Assembly: GCF_004103825.1 (NCBI RefSeq)
Contig: NZ_RYFI01000001.1
Span: 4,238 to 68,237 of the forward strand
DNA: 64,000 nt
Direction of reading: 5' to 3'
Source of the DNA: Hansschlegelia zhihuaiae
GTDB taxonomy: Bacteria > Pseudomonadota > Alphaproteobacteria > Rhizobiales > Methylopilaceae
A program made the position numbers and the translations under genes. The notes under the pieces are model-generated. The model saw nothing but the letters and a program-made list of their open reading frames with translations. It did no database searches and was not told the origin of the DNA. Below, piece by piece: positions 55,385 through 63,995 of this stretch (its first letter is position 1; each line of letters opens with the position of its first letter).

Positions 55385-56830
55385 ATGCCCCTCCCCGTTC
55401 TCGCAGTCGCCTCTGAAGCCTATCCGCTGATCAAGACCGGCGGGCTCGCCGACGTCGTGGGCGCGCTGCCCGCGGCGCTGAAGCCGCACGGCGTCGACGT
55501 CACGACGCTGCTTCCCGGCTACCCCGCGGTGCTCGACCGGCTCGGGACCGCGGAGGCGGTGGCGCGATTCGGAGACCTGTTCGGAGGAGCCGCGACGCTG
55601 CTCGCCGCCGAGGTCGAGGGGGCGGAATTCCTGATCCTCGACGCGCCCCATCTCTACGCCCGGGAGGGTGGTCCCTATGTCGGGCCGGACGGAAGCGAGT
55701 GGTCCGACAACGCCTTCCGGTTCGCGGCCCTCGGCAAGGCCGCGGCCGACATCTGCTGCGGCGCAGCAGGGCTGCCGCTGCCGCAGATCGTGCATCTGCA
55801 TGACTGGCAGGCGGGCCTCGCCGGCCCTTACCTGACCCACGGGATCGAGGCGCGGCCGAAGATCGTCGCCACCATCCACAACATCGCCTTCCAGGGCTGG
55901 TTTCCTGCCTCGTTCGCGGCGCGGCTCGGCCTGCCCGAGGAGGCGATGTCGATCGAAGGCGTCGAATATTTCGGCGGCGTCGGCTTCCTCAAGGCGGCGC
56001 TGTGGTACGCCGACCGCATCACCACGGTGTCGCCGACCTACGCCTGCGAGATCCTCGAGCCGGATGGCGGAATCGGCCTCGACGGCCTTCTTTCGGGGCG
56101 CGCCGAAATCGTGTCAGGCGTGCTGAACGGGATCGACGTCGGAATCTGGAACCCGCAGACGGACGAGCGCGTGCCCGCGCGCTACTCGGCGGAGAGCCTT
56201 GCGGACCGCGCCGAGAACAAGCGCGCTCTGGCGCGCCGCTTCGGCCTCGACGAGCAGTCCGGCCGGTTGACCTTCGGCGTCGTCAGCCGGCTGTCGAGCC
56301 AGAAGGGCCTCGACCTGCTGGCCGAAGCCGTGCCGACCCTGCTCTCGCTCGACGCCGACCTCGCGCTGATCGGCGCCGGTGACGCCTGGCTCGAGGACCG
56401 GTTCCGGACGCTCGCCGCCGAGAACCCCGGCCGCGTCGGGACCTTCATCGGCTATGACGAGGACCTTGCGCATCTCATGCAGGCGGGCGCCGACGCGATC
56501 CTCGTGCCGTCGCGCTTCGAGCCCTGCGGGCTGACCCAGCTCTGCGCGCTGCGCTACGGGGCGGTGCCCGTCGTCGCCCGGGTGGGCGGCCTCGCAGACA
56601 CCGTGATCGACGCGAACCCGGCGGCGCTCGCCGCGGGCGTCGCGACCGGCGTGCAGTTCTCGCCGGTCTGTCAGTCGGCGCTCGAGGCCGCGTTGCGCCG
56701 GACCGCGGCGCTCTGGGCCGACAAGGCGCAGTGGCGGCGATTGCAGGCGAACGGCATGGCGACCGACGTGTCCTGGGACGCGAGCGCGAAGGCCTATGCG
56801 GCGCTGTTCAGGGAGCTGGCCGGCAGCTGA
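55385..56830 (+). CDS. glgA: Glycogen synthase (ADP-glucose dependent)
   Basis: A 481-residue GT5 glycogen synthase. Starting at 55385 gives the standard N-terminus ([20 protein letters not shown]) with the ADP-glucose-binding K-T-G-G-L; an in-frame ATG at 55328 is less likely. [41 protein letters not shown] and the catalytic-loop [20 protein letters not shown] complete the family pattern. The last gene of the island; a convergent small gene follows. Confidence 0.98.
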   Translation: MPLPVLAVASEAYPLIKTGGLADVVGALPAALKPHGVDVTTLLPGYPAVLDRLGTAEAVARFGDLFGGAATLLAAEVEGAEFLILDAPHLYAREGGPYVGPDGSEWSDNAFRFAALGKAAADICCGAAGLPLPQIVHLHDWQAGLAGPYLTHGIEARPKIVATIHNIAFQGWFPASFAARLGLPEEAMSIEGVEYFGGVGFLKAALWYADRITTVSPTYACEILEPDGGIGLDGLLSGRAEIVSGVLNGIDVGIWNPQTDERVPARYSAESLADRAENKRALARRFGLDEQSGRLTFGVVSRLSSQKGLDLLAEAVPTLLSLDADLALIGAGDAWLEDRFRTLAAENPGRVGTFIGYDEDLAHLMQAGADAILVPSRFEPCGLTQLCALRYGAVPVVARVGGLADTVIDANPAALAAGVATGVQFSPVCQSALEAALRRTAALWADKAQWRRLQANGMATDVSWDASAKAYAALFRELAGS

Positions 56831-56836
56831 TCGGCC

Positions 56837-57016
56837 TCAGCCCCGCCAGCGGCAGGAATAGCGCGCCCGGTACCAGCCCGGCGTCGCCGTAACGCTGTCC
56901 ACGATGTCTGCGACCAGGCAGGCGGTCACGCCCCCTGCATGCTTTTCGCGGCTGATGCGGCAGTTGGCCGGCTCCGCCTGAAGGCAAAGCGCCACGACAA
57001 TCTCGATCACGCCCAT
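56837..57016 (-). CDS. Small Cys-containing protein
   Basis: A 59-residue protein with ATG at 57016 after GGAG. Four cysteines are spread as CLQAEPANC, TAC and YSC, ending YRARYSCRWRG. The pattern (short start, C-x2-A-E/Q-P-x2-C, C-terminal WxxxR..C) recalls a small conserved Rhizobiales family of unknown function that I know only as hypothetical. There is no clear signal peptide. Convergent with glgA, seven bases from its stop. Confidence 0.6.
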   Translation of the reverse strand: MGVIEIVVALCLQAEPANCRISREKHAGGVTACLVADIVDSVTATPGWYRARYSCRWRG

Positions 57017-57167
57017 GCGAGGCTCCGAACAGTTTGTCAAAAGCTAAAGGCTTCAGCTTCGACGTCTGTTCCGCCGGGACCACGCAAGTTTTCACCGGAT
57101 CAAGCTCTCCACAGCATCTTACCTCTTGCTTTCGAGAACGAGGGAAAGGGCGGCGGAGACAGCAGAA

Positions 57168-57195
57168 CGCCTCTCCCGCGCGAACGGGAGAGGCG
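57168..57195. terminator. Palindrome downstream of the amt unit
   Basis: Perfect 11-bp stem (CGCCTCTCCCG 57168-57178 with 57185-57195), 6-base loop, weak T content on either side. Probably ends the minus-strand amt transcript; it could also be a repeat element. Confidence 0.55.
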
Positions 57196-57238
57196 ATTTA
57201 AGCCGCGGGACCAGCGGCGTTGGGGAAGCGGCCGCGGC

Positions 57239-57442
57239 CTACTCCGCGGGCGCGAGCGCGACCTCGGCGCCGGGGGCCTCGAGCTCATGCGCGATGTCGC
57301 CCTGCTCCATCTTGATCTGGCTGACCAGGAAGTAGACCAGGAACGCCGCCGCGATCAGCGTGAACAGCCACTCGAAGCCCGCGAAGGGATAGACCGCGCC
57401 CATCTCGGCGAGGTTGGCGAGGGAGGTGACGCCTGTGCTCAT
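57239..57442 (-). CDS. Small single-pass membrane protein downstream of the ammonium transporter
   Basis: A 67-residue protein with one strong membrane segment (FEWLFTLIAAAFLVYFLVSQ, residues about 23-43) and a Glu/Ala-rich tail. AGGAG precedes the ATG. It begins 34 bases after the amt stop on the same strand, so the two are probably cotranscribed. It may be an accessory subunit of the transporter; no family is recognised. Confidence 0.68.
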   Translation of the reverse strand: MSTGVTSLANLAEMGAVYPFAGFEWLFTLIAAAFLVYFLVSQIKMEQGDIAHELEAPGAEVALAPAE

Positions 57443-57476
57443 GCGATATCTCCTATGACAGGTGGGCGAGGACGCG

Positions 57477-58889
57477 TCAGGACTTGGCCTCGGCGCGCTG
57501 GATGGTTTCGAACTGCGCCTCGAGACCGGACAGGCCGGGATATGTCTCGGGGATGCGCTTGCCGTCGAGACCGTGGATCTCGACCGCGGGCGGCACGCGC
57601 AGCATGCCGAGCGACTTCAAGAGCTTGCCCAGCACCCAGCCCGGAGCCAGGCCGAAGCCGAGGGCGAAGACCAGCGAGCCGATGATGTTGCCGAAGGGCG
57701 TCACGATCGGCAGGCCTTCGGCGTTCGCGCCGAACCAGCCGACGCCCTCGCCGAGCGTGATGGCCGCGCCGGCGGAGGGCATCACGGCCGGGTAGCCCCA
57801 AAGCGCGAAGCCCGCCACCACGCCTCCGAACAGGCCGCAATAGCCATGCACCGCGACCGCGCCGACGGCGTCGTCGATCTTGAACTTCTTTTCGACCCAG
57901 TAGTGCATCTTGAACGCCATCACCGTGCCCGCGATGGCGATCACAAGCGCGATGATCGGGTGGTAGAGGTCGTTGCCCGCCGAGGCGCTGATCAGGCCGG
58001 TGAGGCCGCCCGAATAGGTCCAGAACGGGTTGCCCTTCGAGACGACATAGGCCGTCACCATGCCGCCGAACAGCGCGAGCAGGAAGTTCATGGTGACGCC
58101 CGAGAGGGTGATCGGCACGCCATAGATGTTGGTGGCGGTGAAGTACGGGGTGGCGCCCTCGGCCGCGACGTTGGCGATCGGGATGTGGCAGGCGGCGTAG
58201 AAGCCCCAGAAGCCGATGAAGATCATGAACAGGCCGATGGTCACCAGCCACGGATTGTGCGGCGGGATCTCGCGCGGCGTGCCGTCGGGCGCGAATTTGC
58301 CGATTCGCGGCCCGAGATGCATCAGCACGCCGAGCGTCGCGAAGCCCGCCACCGAGTGCAGCACGGCGGAACAGTACTGGTCGTGGAAGCCGAGATACTG
58401 GGCCATCCAGCCATTGCCGGCCCAGCCCCAGGCCGCCGGCACCACCCAGGCGACGGCGCCTACATAAATGGCGATCAGGAAGAACGCCGAGGTCTTGGTC
58501 CGCTCAATCAATGAGCCGGAGACGATCGACGCCGCCGTCATTCCGAACAGCGCGAAGGCCGCCCAGAAGACGCCGGAGATGCGGTCGGAGAGGTTCGGAG
58601 CGATCTTCGACGACCAGGGCTCGAACCCCGTCGCGAAGCTCAGCGACAGGCCGTTCACCGGCCACCCCTGAAACGCGATGTATATCCACATGCCGAACAG
58701 GAAGAAGCAGAGCCCGACCAGCGGGATCGCCATGGTGTTCTTCAGCAGCGTGTGCTGGACGTTCTTCGTCCGGGCGACGCCGACTTCGTACATGCAGAAG
58801 CCGACATGGATGAAGAACATGAGAACGACCGTCAGGAAGAAATAGAACTCCGTGAAGATCGTGGTGAGGGCCCCTAATTGCTCCGTCAT
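57477..58889 (-). CDS. amt: Ammonium transporter (Amt family, atypical pore sequence)
   Basis: A 470-residue, about 11-helix ammonium channel. The twin pore histidines are present, H178 (in CSAVLHSVAG) and H348 (in GAVAVHGYCGLFGG), with the structural D170 eight residues before H178. The segment between them reads QYCSAVL instead of the common FAGGTVV, and the helix-5 region is rich in Trp, so this is a divergent Amt subgroup. A sigma-54 promoter lies 80 bases upstream, indicating nitrogen control. No glnK follows; instead a small membrane protein gene does. Confidence 0.92.
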   Translation of the reverse strand: MTEQLGALTTIFTEFYFFLTVVLMFFIHVGFCMYEVGVARTKNVQHTLLKNTMAIPLVGLCFFLFGMWIYIAFQGWPVNGLSLSFATGFEPWSSKIAPNLSDRISGVFWAAFALFGMTAASIVSGSLIERTKTSAFFLIAIYVGAVAWVVPAAWGWAGNGWMAQYLGFHDQYCSAVLHSVAGFATLGVLMHLGPRIGKFAPDGTPREIPPHNPWLVTIGLFMIFIGFWGFYAACHIPIANVAAEGATPYFTATNIYGVPITLSGVTMNFLLALFGGMVTAYVVSKGNPFWTYSGGLTGLISASAGNDLYHPIIALVIAIAGTVMAFKMHYWVEKKFKIDDAVGAVAVHGYCGLFGGVVAGFALWGYPAVMPSAGAAITLGEGVGWFGANAEGLPIVTPFGNIIGSLVFALGFGLAPGWVLGKLLKSLGMLRVPPAVEIHGLDGKRIPETYPGLSGLEAQFETIQRAEAKS

Positions 58890-58970
58890 TCGTGGTCTCC
58901 GAATGTCCCCGCCAAAGCCGCCCGACGCCGCGCGGGACGCACCGCGCGCGACGCCGGGCGCTTAACGAAA

Positions 58971-58986
58971 AGCAAACGGCATGCCA
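58971..58986 (-). promoter_or_regulatory. Sigma-54 promoter of amt
   Basis: On the minus strand TGGCATGCCGTTTGCT: GG and GC are separated by exactly 10 bases, matching the -24/-12 consensus (TGGCAC-N5-TTGC). It lies 82 bases before the amt ATG. Sigma-54 with NtrC is the usual control of ammonium transporter genes. Confidence 0.78.
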
Positions 58987-58999
58987 TGGGGGCGAAAAT

Positions 59000-59016
59000 G
59001 TTTCCGGAGAGGAAAC
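59000..59016. promoter_or_regulatory. Inverted repeat GTTTCC-N5-GGAAAC upstream of the amt promoter
   Basis: Perfect 6-base arms (59000-59005 and 59011-59016), 14 bases upstream of the -24 element. It does not match the usual NtrC site (TGCACY-N5-GGTGCA) and is too close to the promoter for an enhancer, so a different regulator is possible. Confidence 0.35.
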
Positions 59017-59069
59017 GATGGGCGGGCCACGGCGGCCCCTCCCGCGCGGAGAAAGGCGTCCCGCCGCCG

Positions 59070-59190
59070 ATGTCCCGGCCTTGAGCCGGGACCCATTCGG
59101 CTCGGTCCTCGCAGGCCAGAGCGTCGTCGCGCGGAGCGCCCACGCTGGCGTCGGTCGCGCCCAATGGGTCCCGGCTCAAGGCCGGGACAT
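59070..59190. repeat. Long palindromic repeat with perfect 28-bp arms
   Basis: Arms 59070-59097 and 59163-59190 are exact reverse complements (beginning ATGTCCCGGCCTTGAGCCGG), separated by 65 bases. The arm sequence belongs to the same class as the elements at 10369 and 25037. Confidence 0.88.
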
Positions 59191-59792
59191 GCGCGGGGCG
59201 TTTTTCGACGGCGCCTCTCCGATTGTCCTGAAAGGCGCGCGCGCCCCTCCGTCCGCCGGCCCGGTTCGGCCGCCGTCGCATCAGGTCTCCTCTCGTCAGA
59301 CAGCGCATTCGATGGGAAGGCGCAGGGCGCCGGGCCACCACATGCCGTCAGTCTTCGGCGATCCGGTCGCCCGGCGCCCCGCGCGCGACGTCTTCTCACC
59401 GACCGCTTCGCCAGCTGCTCCGGAACGGAGGTCTGGGCCGTCAGGCCCCAAGACCCCGCCCTTAAGGCGTCTCGATGACGCGGCCCCGTCATAATGCGGG
59501 ACGGGCGGCTTTCAGAGCGGGCGGCCCAGGCGAGACGTTGCCGTCCCGTCAGACCCATCGCCCCAGCGGCCGGCGTCCCGGGACCGCGAGCTCCGGTGCT
59601 CGCAGGCGCAGGCGCCGCCCCTCCCCCGCACGCCCGGCCGGTCCGGACACGCCTTCCGCGACGGGGAAGGGTGACGCGATGACAGCATGAATGAAAGCGG
59701 ATTTCAAGGAATAATTTCTTACTACAATATGCGGGCGACGGCAGCCCTCTCTGCTCCAACATCCTCGTCGCCGTCGCTAAGGCTTCATTACG

Positions 59793-60674
59793 CTAGCCGA
59801 ACCGGTTCACCGCGAAATCGATGAAGGACCTCAGCTTCGGCGTCAGCCTCCGGTCCGGCGCGAACAGCAGATGCATCGGGCGGGTCGCCGGCTCCCAATC
59901 AGGCAGGACCCTGGTCAGGCGCCCTTCGGCGACGTCGCGCGCAGTGAGCTCCTCGGCCTGCAGGATGATCCCGAGGCTAGACAGCGCCGCCTGCCGCAGC
60001 GCCTGGCCGCTGTTGACGGAGAAGCGCGGCCTGATCGGAACCAGGACCTCTCCGTCGCGGCCGACCAGCCGCCACGCGTTCTCCAGCGTCGAATCCGAGA
60101 AGCCGAGGCAGTCATGCGCCGCGAGGTCCTCCGGGCGTCGCGGCTCGCCGCGCGCCGCGAGATAGTCGGGCGAGGCGCAGACCGTGAAACGGAGCGGGCG
60201 GAGCTTGCGGGCGATCAGCGTGCTGTCTGCAAGCGGACCGACGCGGAACACGCAGTCATAGCCCTCGTCCACCAGGTCGACGATGCGGTCAGCGAGCGTG
60301 AGCTTCACCGTCACGTCCGGGTTCTCCGCCATGTAGTCCGGCAACACGGGGGCGAGCCCGTGCGTGCCGAAGGTGAAGGGCGCGTTGATGCGGAGCTCGC
60401 CGCGTGGCTTCGCGCGGCTTTCGGCGGCGAGCGCTTCGGCCGCCTCGACCTCCGCCAGCACGATGCGGGTGCGCTCGAGAAAGTCCTTGCCGGCGTCGGT
60501 GAGGCTCTGCCGCCGCGTCGTGCGGTTCATCAGCTTCACCCCAAGATGTTCTTCGAGCTGGCGGATGTGCTTGCCGACCATCGCGGCCGAGACGCCGACG
60601 GCGTCCGCCGCGCCCACGAAGGAGCCGGTCTCGGCGGCCTTGGCGAACACCTCCATGCTGGCGAGTCGGTCCAT
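59793..60674 (-). CDS. LysR-family transcriptional regulator
   Basis: A 293-residue LysR regulator. N-terminal winged helix (MDRLASMEVFAKAAETGSFV, then VGKHIRQLEEHLGVKLMNRT), and a periplasmic-binding-like effector domain beginning RAKPRGELRINAPFTFG, characteristic of the CrgA/AaeR-like subgroup that often controls quinone- or aldehyde-stress oxidoreductases. It is divergent from the NAD(P)-binding gene at 60797 with a 122-base shared control region, so that gene is the likely target. Confidence 0.92.
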   Translation of the reverse strand: MDRLASMEVFAKAAETGSFVGAADAVGVSAAMVGKHIRQLEEHLGVKLMNRTTRRQSLTDAGKDFLERTRIVLAEVEAAEALAAESRAKPRGELRINAPFTFGTHGLAPVLPDYMAENPDVTVKLTLADRIVDLVDEGYDCVFRVGPLADSTLIARKLRPLRFTVCASPDYLAARGEPRRPEDLAAHDCLGFSDSTLENAWRLVGRDGEVLVPIRPRFSVNSGQALRQAALSSLGIILQAEELTARDVAEGRLTRVLPDWEPATRPMHLLFAPDRRLTPKLRSFIDFAVNRFG

Positions 60675-60796
60675 CCTATTCCTGACTGATGGTTTGGAGT
60701 GTCGCGATCACACCGTGATTTATCACGAAGCGCGACGGCCTCATATCGCCGCCACACGCCGACGACGTCGTCGGCTGAAGCGAAATGGAGGACGTC

Positions 60797-61426
60797 ATGA
60801 CCGTCGCAATCATCGGAACCGGCAAGATGGGATCGGGCATCGCGAAGCTGCTCGCCGGCAAGGGCGAGAAGGTCGTGATCGGCGCCCGCGACCCGGCCAA
60901 AGCCTCGGCGCTCGCGGCGGAGATCGGCGGAGACGCCGAGGGCGGCGGGATCGAGGCGGCCGTGAAGCTCGCCGATTTGGTCATCCTCGCGGTCTGGTAT
61001 CAGCAGTTCGAGGAGACCGTCCGCGCGGCCGGCGACCTTTCGGGCAAGGTGTTGGTCGACATCTCCAACCCCATCACCGAGGACTTCAAGGGCTTGCGGA
61101 TCGGCCACACGACCTCGGCCGCCGAGGAGCTTCAGGCGCTCGCGCCGAAGGCCAAGGTGGTGAAGGCGTTCAACACGATCTTCGCCGAGCTGCTGCCGGC
61201 CGAGGCGCGCGAGGGCCGCGATCCGGTCCAGGTGTTCGTGGCGGCCGACGACGAGGCGGCCAAGACGGCGGTCTCCGACGTCGTCGCCAAGGGCGGCTTC
61301 CAGCCGGTCGATTCCGGCCCGCTCTCCAACGCCCGGTTCCTCGAGCCGGTCGGCGAGATCAACATCTGGTTCGGCTTCTTCCTCGGCTGGGGCACGAGCG
61401 CCGCGCCGGCCTGGATCAAGGGTTGA
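60797..61426 (+). CDS. NADPH-dependent F420-reductase-like oxidoreductase
   Basis: A 209-residue protein with an N-terminal Rossmann fold (TVAIIGTGKMGSGIAKLLAG) and an Arg after the second strand (GARDPAKA) that suits NADP(H). The body matches the NPD/F420-dependent NADP reductase family (VDISNPITEDFKGL, VVKAFNTIFAELL, DSGPLSNARFLEPVG). GGAGG precedes the ATG at 60797, so this start is preferred to the in-frame ATG at 60785. The true substrate is unknown; F420 use is not implied in this organism. Divergent from lysR. Confidence 0.9.
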   Translation: MTVAIIGTGKMGSGIAKLLAGKGEKVVIGARDPAKASALAAEIGGDAEGGGIEAAVKLADLVILAVWYQQFEETVRAAGDLSGKVLVDISNPITEDFKGLRIGHTTSAAEELQALAPKAKVVKAFNTIFAELLPAEAREGRDPVQVFVAADDEAAKTAVSDVVAKGGFQPVDSGPLSNARFLEPVGEINIWFGFFLGWGTSAAPAWIKG

Positions 61427-61488
61427 CGCGGCCTCGTTCGGCCGTGCGTCGGACGGTGGGAGATCGAGCGAACTGAGCTCGACGCCCG

Positions 61489-61507
61489 CCCCTCCACCGC
61501 TTCGCGG
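61489..61507. repeat. Dispersed repeat family C, copy 1
   Basis: The 19-base CCCCTCCACCGCTTCGCGG occurs again at 62463-62481; both are in intergenic DNA about 1 kb apart. Confidence 0.6.
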
Positions 61508-61724
61508 CGCCCCTCCCCGCTCGAACAGACGGCGATAGGCGCCGGCCTAGCGGCGGGGAGGCGCGTCGGCGAGGACGAAGCTCGTGGCGCTGATTCCAGC
61601 CATGGGCTCCCTCCTCCGGCAGCGGTTCGGACGAAGTGTGAAGTCAGTGTTTATACGTAGCCGATTCGCCGCACAAGCGTCGCTCGGGGCCCTTGACGTG
61701 ACCGTGACCACCGTCCTGCGGTCA

Positions 61725-61759
61725 AAGAAAAACGCCGCCGATCTGAAGGTCGGCGGCGT
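61725..61759 (-). terminator. Terminator of the DUF465 gene at 61792
   Basis: Perfect 10-bp stem (61732-61741 with 61750-61759), 8-base loop, and on the minus strand a T-rich run read from 61732 down to 61725. Confidence 0.87.
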
Positions 61760-61791
61760 CTCATAAAAGGTGACAATCTATTGCTGGATGC

Positions 61792-61977
61792 TTAGTGGAG
61801 CGTAGGCTCCGGAGATTTGAGGCGCACCATCTCGTCCTTGATCTTAAGCTTCTTGCGCTTCAAGGTCGAGACCTTGGCATCATCGGAGTTCGGATGCATC
61901 AGCTCCGTCTCGATTTCCTTCTCGAGGGCGCGATGCTTCTTCTCGAGCTCAGAAATGTGCGACTCGATAGACATCAA
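61792..61977 (-). CDS. YdcH-like DUF465 protein
   Basis: A 61-residue helical protein with the family signature HISELEKKHRALEKEIETEL followed by LKRKKLKIKDEM. DUF465 proteins are small, conserved in Alphaproteobacteria and of unknown function. GGGAGACG lies upstream of the start. Own terminator at 61725. A second, divergent DUF465 gene lies 193 bases away. Confidence 0.9.
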   Translation of the reverse strand: MMSIESHISELEKKHRALEKEIETELMHPNSDDAKVSTLKRKKLKIKDEMVRLKSPEPTLH

Positions 61978-62169
61978 GCACGTCTCCCTTTTTCAGTTAG
62001 ACGTAGCGAGTGTGTCACGGTCCAGTCATGCTGTCGACGGAGATCGGGGGCGTGGCGATCAAACCGATGTGCGGCCTTAACGCCCCGTTCCAAGGGCGCG
62101 CTTGCCGCCCGGCGCGGCGATGGGCGATACTCCCGGCCGGGCACGGGTGGCGTTCGACACGGGGCGTGG

Positions 62170-62394
62170 ATGGCGGTTCGGGACGACGAGGCGCGGGCCG
62201 CTGAAGCGGCGGCCCGGGAGGAGCTCGCCCGCCTGCGCGAGGAGCACCGCGACCTCGACCACGCCATCGAGGCGCTGGAGCGCGTCGGCGCCGGCGACCG
62301 CCTGCAGATCCAGCGCTTCAAGAAGCGCAAACTCAGCCTCAAGGACCGCATCAGCTTCCTCGAGGACCAGCTGACGCCCGACATCATCGCGTGA
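62170..62394 (+). CDS. Second DUF465-like protein
   Basis: A 74-residue helical protein (REELARLREEHRDLDHAIEA, then LQIQRFKKRKLSLKDRISFLEDQ) with the same helix-turn-helix layout and closing KKRKLxLKDxI motif as the neighbour at 61792, preceded by an extra Ala/Glu-rich N-terminus. The ATG at 62170 follows a weak GGGG site. Divergent pairing of two DUF465 genes suggests an old local duplication. Confidence 0.82.
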   Translation: MAVRDDEARAAEAAAREELARLREEHRDLDHAIEALERVGAGDRLQIQRFKKRKLSLKDRISFLEDQLTPDIIA

Positions 62395-62462
62395 GGGCGG
62401 TCGGCGAGACGCCCGGCGCGTCGCTGTCACGGCGCCGCTGGCTGGCGGACGAGCCTCGTCGC

Positions 62463-62590
62463 CCCCTCCACCGCTTCGCGGTTCCCCCCGCTGACGCGGG
62501 GGAGGAGCAGAGACGGCGCCGCTTCGGGTCCTCCTCCGCGTCGCGGAGGAGGGGGACCATGCGCAGCATGGTGGAGGAGGCCTGCGTCAC
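62463..62590. repeat. Dispersed repeat family C, copy 2 (extended)
   Basis: Begins with the 19-base CCCCTCCACCGCTTCGCGG shared with 61489. It continues into nested palindromes (CCCCCGC-TGA-CGCGGGGG; TCCTCCTCCGCGTCGCGGAGGAGG; CATGCGCAGCATGG). Confidence 0.65.
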
Positions 62591-62627
62591 GCCTGCTGAC
62601 GATCGCGGCGCGACAAGCCCTCGGCGC

Positions 62628-63995
62628 TCACGCCGCCGCGGCCCGCTCGCCGAACATCGCCTCCATCTCGCGCCGCACGCGGACCGCTTCGCTGTCCGGC
62701 ACCGCGACGTCGTCCCAGCGCAGGATGGCGCCGGCCTCGACCGGCCGCTTCAGCTTGACCTTGTGCGCGAGCCCGATCGGCAGCGCGCCTTGCGCGAGCG
62801 AGTCCTCGGCCGTCATCAGCCGGCCCCAGACCGTGAAGCCGCCCTCGCCGTCCAGCATCTCGCCCTCGGCGAGCGGCTTCTTGGCGCAGGCCGCGACGTC
62901 TCCGCGGAAAGCCGTTGGCGAGCCCGTCGCCTCGCCGCGGATCGCCGCCGACGCGACGCTGACGCCAAGCTCGAGGCCGATGAGGTGCGAGGGCCGCCAC
63001 AGCGCCGCCACGCGTCCCGCCGGATCGGTCGACACGCCATATTCGCGGAAGCAGCGCCGGGCGTAGTCGCCCCGCCCGCCGGCGTCGGCGGGCTCGAAGG
63101 TGACGTAGACGCCCCAGCGCAGATCGTTTTCCACTTGCGAGCCGTCGCGCCTGAGGCTCGACACCACCTCGACCATGCCGGCCTCGTCGAGCGCGCCGCC
63201 GTCGGCCTTGGGCCGCAGCACGGTCGCGAGCTCATGGACGCTCGCGGGCGGGAACTCCAGGCCGCCGCGCGGAGCCTTCAGCCCCGTGCCGTTGGCGATC
63301 GCCGCCATCTCGATCGCGGACTTGGTGCCGTCCAGGAAGGAGTTGAACATCTGCGGGTTCATGCCGGCCACTTTCGCCTCTTCAGGCGAAAGTCCGTAAT
63401 GCGACCAGACCGTGTCGGGCGTCGAGGCGTGATAGCTCGGCAGGTATTTGGTGCCCTTGCCCGCCGCCACGACCCTGAAGCCGCAGGCCCGCGCCCAGTC
63501 GACCATCTCGCAGACCAGCGCCGGCTGGTCGCCATAGGCCATCGAATAGACGAGCCCTGCCCGCTCGAACTTTTGCGCGAGCAGCGGGCCGGCCAGCACG
63601 TCGGCCTCGACATTGACCATCACGATGTGGCGGCCGTGCTCGGCGGCGAGCAGCGCGTGACGGATGCCGGCCGCTGGGCTGCCGGTGGCGTCGATCACCA
63701 CGTCGAGCCCGTCGGCGCGGATCAGGGCCTCCGAGTCCTCGACCAGCATCACGCGGCCGGATTTTCGGGCGTCCTCGAAGGAGGACGCCACGGCGGCGTC
63801 CGCGTCCCATCCGGTCGCCGTCAGCGCGGCCTTGGCGCGCTCGGTTGAGAGGTCCGCGATCGCCATCAGGTGAAGCCCCCGCGTCGTGCGGACCTGCGAC
63901 AGGAACATCGAGCCGAACTTGCCGGCGCCGATCAGGCCTGCGCGGACAGGCCGGCCTTCTTCGGCCCGGCGGATGAGCTTTGCGGCGAGGTTCAT
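62628..63995 (-). CDS. NAD(P)-dependent dehydrogenase with C-terminal SAF-like region
   Basis: A 455-residue cytoplasmic oxidoreductase. The N-terminus is a Rossmann fold (RAGLIGAGKFGSMFLSQVRT), the middle is homoserine-dehydrogenase-like (IDATGSPAAGIRHALLAAEH, VNVEADVLAGPLLAQKF), and the C-terminal about 70 residues (LPIGLAHKVKLKRPVEAGAI, then LRWDDVAV) have the SAF-domain pattern seen in sugar-acid dehydratases and related enzymes. Members act on sugar acids or branched polyols, but the substrate here is not predictable. The start lies five bases from the window edge, so upstream context is not visible. Confidence 0.88.
   Translation of the reverse strand: MNLAAKLIRRAEEGRPVRAGLIGAGKFGSMFLSQVRTTRGLHLMAIADLSTERAKAALTATGWDADAAVASSFEDARKSGRVMLVEDSEALIRADGLDVVIDATGSPAAGIRHALLAAEHGRHIVMVNVEADVLAGPLLAQKFERAGLVYSMAYGDQPALVCEMVDWARACGFRVVAAGKGTKYLPSYHASTPDTVWSHYGLSPEEAKVAGMNPQMFNSFLDGTKSAIEMAAIANGTGLKAPRGGLEFPPASVHELATVLRPKADGGALDEAGMVEVVSSLRRDGSQVENDLRWGVYVTFEPADAGGRGDYARRCFREYGVSTDPAGRVAALWRPSHLIGLELGVSVASAAIRGEATGSPTAFRGDVAACAKKPLAEGEMLDGEGGFTVWGRLMTAEDSLAQGALPIGLAHKVKLKRPVEAGAILRWDDVAVPDSEAVRVRREMEAMFGERAAAA

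Larger units (their letters stand above)
58890..59792. other. 903-base region upstream of amt without a convincing gene
   Basis: Contains the sigma-54 promoter, a short inverted repeat at 59000-59016 and a 28-bp inverted-repeat element at 59070-59190. From 59200 to 59690 the open frames on both strands are low-complexity Arg/Pro/Ala products of G+C richness with no recognisable domain. An AT-rich patch at 59690-59735 lies beyond the LysR gene end. Confidence 0.6.
61427..61791. other. 365-base intergenic region with repeat fragment and terminator
   Basis: Contains one copy of the CCCCTCCACCGCTTCGCGG element (61489-61507) and the terminator at 61725-61759. A 60-codon open frame at 61584-61766 runs through the terminator hairpin and is not a credible gene. 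Confidence 0.6.

Noticed and set aside
58892-59762. Several open frames of 60-270 codons on both strands upstream of amt
   Set aside because: Arg/Pro/Ala-rich, without domains or ribosome sites. They run across the palindromic repeat and the amt promoter region.
61584-61766. A 60-codon open frame after the F420-reductase-like gene
   Set aside because: It reads through the terminator hairpin of the opposite gene, has no ribosome site and no recognisable features.
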